Source of the DNA: an uncultured Bacteroidota bacterium
GTDB lineage: Bacteria > Bacteroidota > Bacteroidia > Chitinophagales > Saprospiraceae
DNA length: 7,644 nucleotides
Assembly: GCA_937952445.1 (NCBI GenBank)
Contig: CALGAA010000134.1
Coordinates: forward strand, 1 to 7,644
Reading direction: 5' to 3'
Part shown: in pieces, positions 4,763 to 7,644 of the stretch
Numbering within the stretch: position 1 is the first letter of the stretch
How the letters are laid out: each line of letters opens with the position of its first letter
Made by a program: the position numbers and the translations under genes
Notes under the pieces: generated by a model
Seen by the model: the letters and a program-made list of their open reading frames with translations, nothing else
What the model was told of the DNA's origin: nothing
Databases searched by the model: none

Positions 4763-5611
4763 CTACCTCCATTTTTTGATCCACAAGCCATTGAGCTGTT
4801 TCCAAAAAAGTTGGTCGTACAATCGGTCCCCCAGCCAATATCGCAGAACCATGGCCGGTTTCGCTAAAAATCCTTTGGCATATCTTGTACGCGGTCGGGA
4901 AATCGTCGCAGCATGAGCAATGAGCCTCCCCAATTCATCCGGCGGGGTAGCCCGGCGATGTCCATATAATTCTTGAAGCATTTCTGCAAACTTCCGCACG
5001 GAAGGGGCATATGGACCCTTGCCGGAAGTCTTAATGAGGTGATTGACCGCAATATCCGACCAGGGTGTTTGGATCACTCCAGGCTCTATGACCACGACTT
5101 TTATTCCGAGATCTCTGAGTTCGAGGCGCAACGAATCGCTCCATCCTTCCAGCGCGTGCTTGGTCGCATGATACCAGGCCCCGAAAGGGGTATACATCCG
5201 ACCTCCCATCGAAGAAATATTGATGATCCGGCCCGATTTTTGCGCTCGCATGCCCGGCAAAACCAGCTGCGTTATCCGGGCCAATCCAAATAAGTTGACC
5301 TCAAACTGACGACGCGCTTCCCCGATCGGAACCTCTTCCACTGCTCCGTACGAACCGTAGCCTGCGTTATTGATCAACACATCGATCTGGTTTTCTTGCG
5401 TAAGAATCCGCCGGATGCAACTTTCGATGGATTCGTCCTGTGTCAAATCCAGAGAGATAATTTGGGCTCCTGCCCGTCTGAGATCCTCCATTTCATCTAC
5501 CCTTCTGGCTGCTCCGTAAACGATATGACCTTCCTGTAAAAGTTGAAAAGCGGCTGATTTTCCCATCCCTGAGGAAGCCCCGGTGATTAATATTACTTTT
5601 CGCATATTCAT
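4763..5611 (-). CDS. Classical short-chain dehydrogenase/reductase (SDR), probably NADP-dependent
   Basis: This 282-residue cytoplasmic oxidoreductase has all classical SDR marks: cofactor motif TGASSGMG (10-17), Asp55 after the third strand, NNAG (81-84), Asn106, the catalytic Ser134 in INISSMGG, and Tyr147-x-x-x-Lys151 in YHATK. Arg36 and Arg37 at the end of the second strand favour NADP(H). PGVIQTPW follows the sixth strand. The tail after residue 190 is longer than in 250-residue SDRs and contains PPDELGRLIAHA and RPRTRYAKGFLAKP, a layout I know from bacterial SDRs related to hydroxysteroid or retinol dehydrogenases; the true substrate cannot be read from the sequence. ATG at 5611 is chosen; a second ATG two codons on (5605) is equally possible and would change nothing in the fold. 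It is divergent from the AraC-type gene across 319 bases. Confidence 0.92.
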   Translation of the reverse strand: MNMRKVILITGASSGMGKSAAFQLLQEGHIVYGAARRVDEMEDLRRAGAQIISLDLTQDESIESCIRRILTQENQIDVLINNAGYGSYGAVEEVPIGEARRQFEVNLFGLARITQLVLPGMRAQKSGRIINISSMGGRMYTPFGAWYHATKHALEGWSDSLRLELRDLGIKVVVIEPGVIQTPWSDIAVNHLIKTSGKGPYAPSVRKFAEMLQELYGHRRATPPDELGRLIAHAATISRPRTRYAKGFLAKPAMVLRYWLGDRLYDQLFWKQLNGLWIKKWR

Positions 5612-5755
5612 GTGTTGTGTTCTATGTCCCCAATGAAATGGGAATTTGGTTTGGAAGATAATGAAAATGAGGTTAAAGGTTGCTCCGGATCAAGTGCGGA
5701 GTGACCGGGTGCACCTTGCAGCAGCGAGTGGCCCGTAAATCGTGCTGGTGCGATA

Positions 5756-5845
5756 GCTTCCGGCACCCGAACGTATCAGTGTGTTGCTTCCGTCATCCCA
5801 ACTTTTTTTACTCCCGGGAATGTCATCCAAACGACCCACGGGCCA
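5756..5845 (+). repeat. Three tandem repeats with an exact 30-base period
   Basis: Units start at 5756, 5786 and 5816. Units 1 and 2 match at 15 of their first 19 bases (GCTTCCGGCACCCGAACGT and GCTTCCGTCATCCCAACTT). Units 2 and 3 share GTCATCC(C/A)AAC at 10 of 11 bases (5792-5802 and 5822-5832). A weak fourth unit (ATGATCCA, 5852-5859) keeps the phase. Thirty bases is close to three turns of DNA, so proteins bound to each unit would sit on the same side of the helix. AraC-type regulators bind direct repeats, and the gene for one starts 86 bases after the third unit, so an operator array is a reasonable inference. Confidence 0.6.
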
Positions 5846-5877
5846 TAGCACATGATCCACGTACTTCTCCTTGTAAA

Positions 5878-5909
5878 TTGAAGAAAATCAATTATTTTTA
5901 TTACTTTAA
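5878..5909 (+). promoter_or_regulatory. Possible promoter of the AraC-type gene
   Basis: TTG (5878-5880) is followed after 21 bases by TACTTTAA (5902-5909), a partial match to TAnnTTTG. The spacing fits the Bacteroidota -33/-7 pattern, but the -7 box differs from consensus at its last two positions. The predicted leader is about 15 bases and ends in AAGGAAG directly before the ATG, a purine-rich stretch lying too close to be a typical Shine-Dalgarno site. Confidence 0.28.
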
Positions 5910-5930
5910 GCCGTACTAACGAAAAGGAAG

Positions 5931-6806
5931 ATGAAGGCAGTAGAGTATAATTTACCCCAGGATTTGAATGAATCCTTTATTGTGTTTAGGGAACGAGGGC
6001 AATATTTTCCGGCACCATGGCACTATCACGAACATTTTGAACTGGTCCAGGTGACGAGCAGCACGGGTCGTCGCATGGTCGGAGACCATATTGGATTTTA
6101 CGACAAGGATGATTTGGTTTTCCTCGGATCCAACCTTCCCCATGTGTGGGTGAGCGATCCAGAATATTTTGAAGGCACGGCAGACCGGGAAGCCGACGCT
6201 GTGGTCATTCATTTTAAACGAAATTTTCTCGGCCCCAATCTGACCGAAATACCCGAATTGGCCGCGCTAAACAAGGTGATTCAGGATTCAGCCAGGGGCA
6301 TCGTGATCAAAGGGAAAACCAGAGACCGGATCAATGACCTGATGAAGGAAATGCTGGAGCTTAACGGCATCGAAAGATTGAAAAATTTATTCGCCATATT
6401 TGATTCACTCGCGAGAATGAAAAGGTACGACGTCCTGGCGAGCCCGGCTTTTCTCAACAATACCCCCACTGGTCCCTCAGATCGGTTTAAGATCATAATG
6501 GAGTATATCATGCAAAACTTCGAGCAAAAAATCACCCTTCAGGATATGTCCGAGGTGGCGAATATGAGCGTGACTTCTTTATGCAATTTCTTTAAAGAAC
6601 GATTTCGCATGACTTTCGTGGAATACGTCAATTCCATCCGGATCGGCCAGGCCTGCGTGATCATGTCCGAAACCGATCGCACCATTGCTCAGATCGCGTA
6701 TCAAAGTGGATTCAATAGTCTGGCCAATTTCAACCGGCAATTTAAGAAATACAAAGGCATGAGCCCGAGTTCCTACCGGAAGAAAATCGAAGTGAAACGC
6801 ACTTAA
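5931..6806 (+). CDS. AraC family transcriptional regulator with N-terminal cupin domain
   Basis: The 291-residue protein combines a ligand-binding cupin with a DNA-binding AraC domain. The cupin (about 15-100) shows PAPWHYHEHFEL (27-38), with three histidines that may hold a metal or ligand, and the second motif GDHIGFYDKDDLVFLGSNLPHVW (51-73). A helical linker (about 105-180) follows. Residues 184-287 form the double helix-turn-helix domain: ITLQDMSEVANMSVTSLCNFFK (first) and TIAQIAYQSGFNSLANFNRQ with FKKYKGMSPSSYRK (second), matching the family signature closely. Such proteins usually sense a sugar or related metabolite and activate a nearby operon; the effector here is unknown. It is divergent from one SDR gene, convergent with another (42 bases between stops), and preceded by the periodic repeat at 5756-5845. 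The ATG at 5931 is directly after AAGGAAG and gives a complete cupin start. Confidence 0.94.
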   Translation: MKAVEYNLPQDLNESFIVFRERGQYFPAPWHYHEHFELVQVTSSTGRRMVGDHIGFYDKDDLVFLGSNLPHVWVSDPEYFEGTADREADAVVIHFKRNFLGPNLTEIPELAALNKVIQDSARGIVIKGKTRDRINDLMKEMLELNGIERLKNLFAIFDSLARMKRYDVLASPAFLNNTPTGPSDRFKIIMEYIMQNFEQKITLQDMSEVANMSVTSLCNFFKERFRMTFVEYVNSIRIGQACVIMSETDRTIAQIAYQSGFNSLANFNRQFKKYKGMSPSSYRKKIEVKRT

Positions 6807-6848
6807 CTCCAGTTACTACCAACACAAAGGCGTTTTTTATCAACAGAG

Positions 6849-7625
6849 TTACGCAAGCAAGCCGCCGTCCAGAAGAATGTTTTCACCGTTGATGTACGCC
6901 CCGGCGTCCGAAGCCAGTAAAACGACCAATCCCTTGATGTCTTTTCCATCGGCCAGACGCCGCAACGGCACTTTTTTGGTGTAATTTTCCAGAAACCGTT
7001 TGGGTTGATTGAATAAAATGCCACCGGGTGAAATCGTGTTGACCCGGATGTTTTTACCGGCGAGGACCTTTGCGAAATACTTGCTTAGCGTAATCATCCC
7101 GCCTTTGTGGAAGAAATAATCCGGTGGAGGGGTGCCCATATCGGTTCCCTCGTAATTGGACAAATCGGGACCAAACATTCCCATCATCGAACTGATGTTG
7201 ATGATGCTCCCCCCGCCGCTCCGGTCAATCAACTCAGCCATTTCTCGTAAGATGTCGATGTTGCCGGTGCCGTTGATCTGCATGGACAATTCCAATTGAT
7301 CCACGGTGCCGTCGTAGCCTTTCATGGGTCGCGCTACAGCATTGTTGACAAATATATCCAGCCGGCCAAACTGGCTGGTGATTTGTTTTTTCAGGTCCAC
7401 AATGGATTGGTGACTGGATTGGTCGTAGGTCATGACGTGGAGATCCATTCCCCGCTTTTCAAATTCTTCTTTCATTTCCAACCCCGATTCAGCATTTCTC
7501 GAAGCAGTGATCACCGTTGCTCCGGCTTCTGCCAGGCCTTCCACGATCGATTTTCCCAAAATTCCGGCACCTCCGGTAACCAGAGCTACCCGGCCATTTA
7601 ACCGAAAAGATTCTAAGACGTTCAT
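6849..7625 (-). CDS. Short-chain dehydrogenase/reductase with extended active-site loop
   Basis: The 258-residue protein is a complete SDR: TGGAGILG (17-24) binds the cofactor, Asp68 lies after the third strand, NNAV (94-97) replaces the usual NNAG, Asn118 is present, and the catalytic residues are Ser146 in INISSM and Tyr170-x-x-x-Lys174 in YFFHK. Between Ser146 and Tyr170 there are 23 residues instead of the usual 12; the extra loop contains NYEGTDMGTPPPD. IRVNTISPGGILFNQP and the C-terminal INGENILLDGG complete the fold. I know this YEGT loop plus PGGxxxNQP combination from SDRs such as PtmA-like enzymes of surface-sugar modification, so a sugar or sugar-acid substrate is likely but unproven. 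No Arg pair follows the second strand in the classical place; SRN (42-44) gives no clear cofactor preference. It may be controlled by the convergent AraC-type regulator. The ATG at 7625 starts an uninterrupted SDR N-terminus. Confidence 0.92.
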   Translation of the reverse strand: MNVLESFRLNGRVALVTGGAGILGKSIVEGLAEAGATVITASRNAESGLEMKEEFEKRGMDLHVMTYDQSSHQSIVDLKKQITSQFGRLDIFVNNAVARPMKGYDGTVDQLELSMQINGTGNIDILREMAELIDRSGGGSIINISSMMGMFGPDLSNYEGTDMGTPPPDYFFHKGGMITLSKYFAKVLAGKNIRVNTISPGGILFNQPKRFLENYTKKVPLRRLADGKDIKGLVVLLASDAGAYINGENILLDGGLLA

Positions 7626-7633
7626 AGTGATTT

Positions 7634-7641
7634 CAAATTTA
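7634..7641 (-). promoter_or_regulatory. TAnnTTTG box very close to the start codon
   Basis: On the minus strand TAAATTTG, a perfect match to the Bacteroidota -7 consensus, ends 8 bases before the ATG at 7625. If it works as a promoter the transcript would have almost no leader. The upstream -33 region is outside the window. The match may equally be part of the A/T-rich sequence common before Bacteroidota start codons. Confidence 0.3.
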
Positions 7642-7644
7642 TTT

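Larger units (their letters stand above)
5612..5930. other. Divergent intergenic region between SDR and AraC-type genes
   Basis: These 319 bases must hold the promoters of both flanking genes. The centre (about 5685-5845) is G/C-rich and carries the 30-base-period repeat, while both edges are A/T-rich. On the minus strand no good TAnnTTTG box is seen ahead of the dehydrogenase gene; TATCTTCC is the nearest match. A plus-strand frame open from 5677 to the TAA at 5917-5919, with only TTG or GTG starts, and a minus-strand frame of about 60 codons across the same bases are both possible but unsupported as genes. Confidence 0.6.

Noticed and set aside
4653..4838. 61-codon minus-strand frame at the end of the first dehydrogenase gene
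   Set aside because: Most of it overlaps the SDR C-terminus in another frame, and its translation resembles nothing.
4032..5611. Operon of the uncharacterised gene with the first dehydrogenase
   Set aside because: 143 bases separate them and a good -7 box lies directly before the uncharacterised gene.
5729..5845. 8-base inverted repeat TGGCCCGT/ACGGGCCA around the 30-base repeats
   Set aside because: A pair of this length over about 100 bases is expected by chance in a region of this size, and no target duplication or element is seen.
6807..6848. Bidirectional terminator between the convergent regulator and dehydrogenase genes
   Set aside because: The 42 bases contain a T-run but no stem longer than four pairs next to it.

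Overview
The window looks like a piece of a Bacteroidota chromosome, most likely from the Saprospiria/Lewinella side of the phylum. The signs are lipoproteins with a Cys-x-Lys-acidic start, an ECF sigma factor overlapping a membrane-anchored beta-rich partner, TAnnTTTG-type promoter boxes, little use of Shine-Dalgarno sites and two probable or possible TTG starts. No rRNA, tRNA, CRISPR array, transposase or phage gene was seen. The taxonomic call rests on protein style, not on a database match.

Left part (237-3383, all minus strand): a tight five-gene cluster. In transcription order it holds three small predicted lipoproteins (2967-3383, 2470-2934, 2014-2457), an ECF-type sigma factor (1432-1995, TTG start) and a 400-residue protein with a short cytoplasmic head, one membrane helix, a Ser/Ala/Pro-rich linker and a beta-rich C-terminal domain (237-1439). 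The last two overlap by 8 bases. The likely reading is one transcription unit coding for a sigma factor, its membrane-bound controller and envelope lipoproteins that may be its targets or its sensors.

Middle part (3384-4031): a 648-base stretch with no intact gene. It contains a pair of about 90-base imperfect direct repeats exactly 153 bases (51 codons) apart, several inverted repeats including a perfect 11-base one, and minus-strand reading frames that look like eroded coding sequence. This is the least explained part of the window.

Right part (4032-7625): an uncharacterised 195-residue protein with its own promoter box, a classical short-chain dehydrogenase (minus), a 319-base divergent intergenic region with a 30-base-period tandem repeat, a cupin/AraC-type regulator (plus) and a second short-chain dehydrogenase with an extended active-site loop (minus, convergent with the regulator). 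The regulator may control one or both dehydrogenases, which would fit a sugar or sugar-acid pathway, but the window shows no substrate-specific gene that would fix this.

Most of the window is ordinary. The points most worth following are the structured or coding-derived repeats at 3597-3838, the sigma/lipoprotein cluster, and the periodic repeat in front of the AraC-type gene.
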